A stretch of 64,000 nucleotides of DNA from Gymnorhina tibicen (Eukaryota > Chordata > Aves > Passeriformes > Artamidae): NCBI GenBank assembly GCA_013399875.1, contig VXAZ01006383.1, forward strand, positions 744,001-808,000, read 5' to 3'. How positions within the stretch are numbered: position 1 is the stretch's first letter; each line of letters opens with the position of its first letter. Positions 63,161-64,000 of this stretch are shown here, piece by piece. A model generated the notes under the pieces. It was given only the letters and a program-made list of their open reading frames with translations, made no database searches and was not told the DNA's origin. Both the position numbers and the translations under genes were made by a program.

Positions 63161-64000
63161 TGCAGGTAAGTGTCCTGTACAGGGTCTACAGAACATCTAT
63201 TTTATACGACCTTGTGTATCATAGGCCACATAACACTTTCTACCGTCCTGTGGCAAACTGAAGATTTACGGTAAAGGATCAAAACTCTCAACCATACTGT
63301 ACTTAAGAAAAAAAGCAGAATCTCTATTTGTGTCCAGGATTCCTGCAGTCAGAGGATATCTGAGAGACAAGATCTTCACCATGGGCTTTTACCCACATAT
63401 AATCTACACGTAGCATTTCTATTACACAAGTTCCTCAGCTAATATTTGTCTTCAAGTGGCTTGTTATTTAGACACTGTATGAGGAAAGTGCTTCCTTTGG
63501 ATAGGGAAAGAAGTTTCCTTCACAGGAAAAATTACTTAATGCCTCCCAAATGTGTAAGAAAAGTGAAAAACTGTAGCTCATTTGAGGCAGAGCTTATGGC
63601 TTAGTGAGCTTATTAGTTCTCTGAATGAAGAGTTGCCTGCTCTGCATTTCTTCAGTTTCATATAATGTACAGACAGAAAAACCTCTGTAAACTGAAATGG
63701 AACTTGTTAAACTTCTCATGCCAAATAGCATAAAGTGAAGGATTTAATAATATTTTTAATCTCTATCAAATATATGCTATTTTAAAGAATCACAATTTCT
63801 ATTTTTAACATGCAGCATCATCTGATTTGTTTCCCTTGCAGGAAAGGATTTTAAAGGAAAGGTAGGGCTATTTTTCTGTGTCAGCTTAAAAAATAAAATC
63901 TGTGTACTACAGATCTAAGTTATTAAGTGAATCTGTCATTCTAAATTGATTTGAGATGGATTCTTTTTGCTAGTCCTTTGATAGGAGACAGTAATAATGC

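Larger units (their letters stand above)
55939..64000. other. Gene desert, last part
   Basis: AT-rich sequence with no supported gene. It holds a GACCTG-rich stretch (58613-58830), a diverged copy of the 54.3-kb retroposon piece (59329-59425), a CTCF-like motif and inverted repeat near 61.1 kb, and a faint CR1-like tip (63109-63160). A 153-codon minus-strand frame at 58526-58987 crosses the GACCTG-rich stretch and is not considered a gene. Confidence 0.6.

Noticed and set aside
1..64000. tRNA, rRNA, snRNA or microRNA genes
   Set aside because: Reading both strands I saw no A/B box pair with a cloverleaf, no rRNA-like stretch and no long imperfect hairpin of microRNA-precursor type. A covariance-model scan was not possible.

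Overview
The window is vertebrate nuclear DNA from a bird, probably a passerine. The evidence is four clear CR1 LINE copies of the avian type, a solo endogenous-retrovirus LTR resembling those common in passerine genomes, and a protocadherin gene nearly identical to vertebrate PCDH9. There is no sign of bacterial, organellar or plasmid sequence. Two ambiguous bases (N) occur, at 8283 and 14400, both inside very GC-rich stretches.

Layout. The only protein-coding gene I can support is PCDH9, on the minus strand. Its large coding exon occupies 9330-12428 and encodes the signal peptide, seven cadherin repeats, the transmembrane helix and the first part of the cytoplasmic tail. A consensus splice donor lies exactly after codon 1012 (9392/9393), so the long isoform continues in exons outside the window (below position 1). 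Read-through past the donor gives a 1032-residue short isoform with 20 intron-encoded residues, and a plausible intronic poly(A) signal follows at 8403-8408. Positions 1 to about 8380 are PCDH9 intron. This intron holds a compact CpG island with a strong CTCF-like site just beyond that poly(A) signal. Upstream of the start codon (12429 to about 14830) lie the 5' leader, a probable small first intron, a G-quadruplex-capable C/T tract and a dense CpG island that is the likely promoter.

From about 14.83 kb to 64 kb I find no protein-coding or structural RNA gene; it looks like the gene desert upstream of PCDH9. It contains an isolated second CpG island at 24.86-25.10 kb with a CRE/MARE-like palindrome, the CR1 copies (41.1, 45.7-46.4, 54.7-55.2 and 55.6-55.9 kb), one solo LTR with perfect target-site duplications (47.85-48.46 kb), an old amniote-type retroposon remnant (54.3-54.5 kb) with a diverged partner at 59.3 kb, microsatellites and several perfect inverted repeats. 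Some of these inverted repeats carry POU-like or bHLH-like half-sites and could be enhancer elements.

The most interesting arrangement is at the 3' side of the PCDH9 exon: splice donor, 20-codon intronic tail, poly(A) signal and then an intronic CpG island with a CTCF-like motif, all within 1.1 kb. This could govern the choice between the long and short cytoplasmic-tail isoforms. That is an inference and needs RNA and chromatin data.
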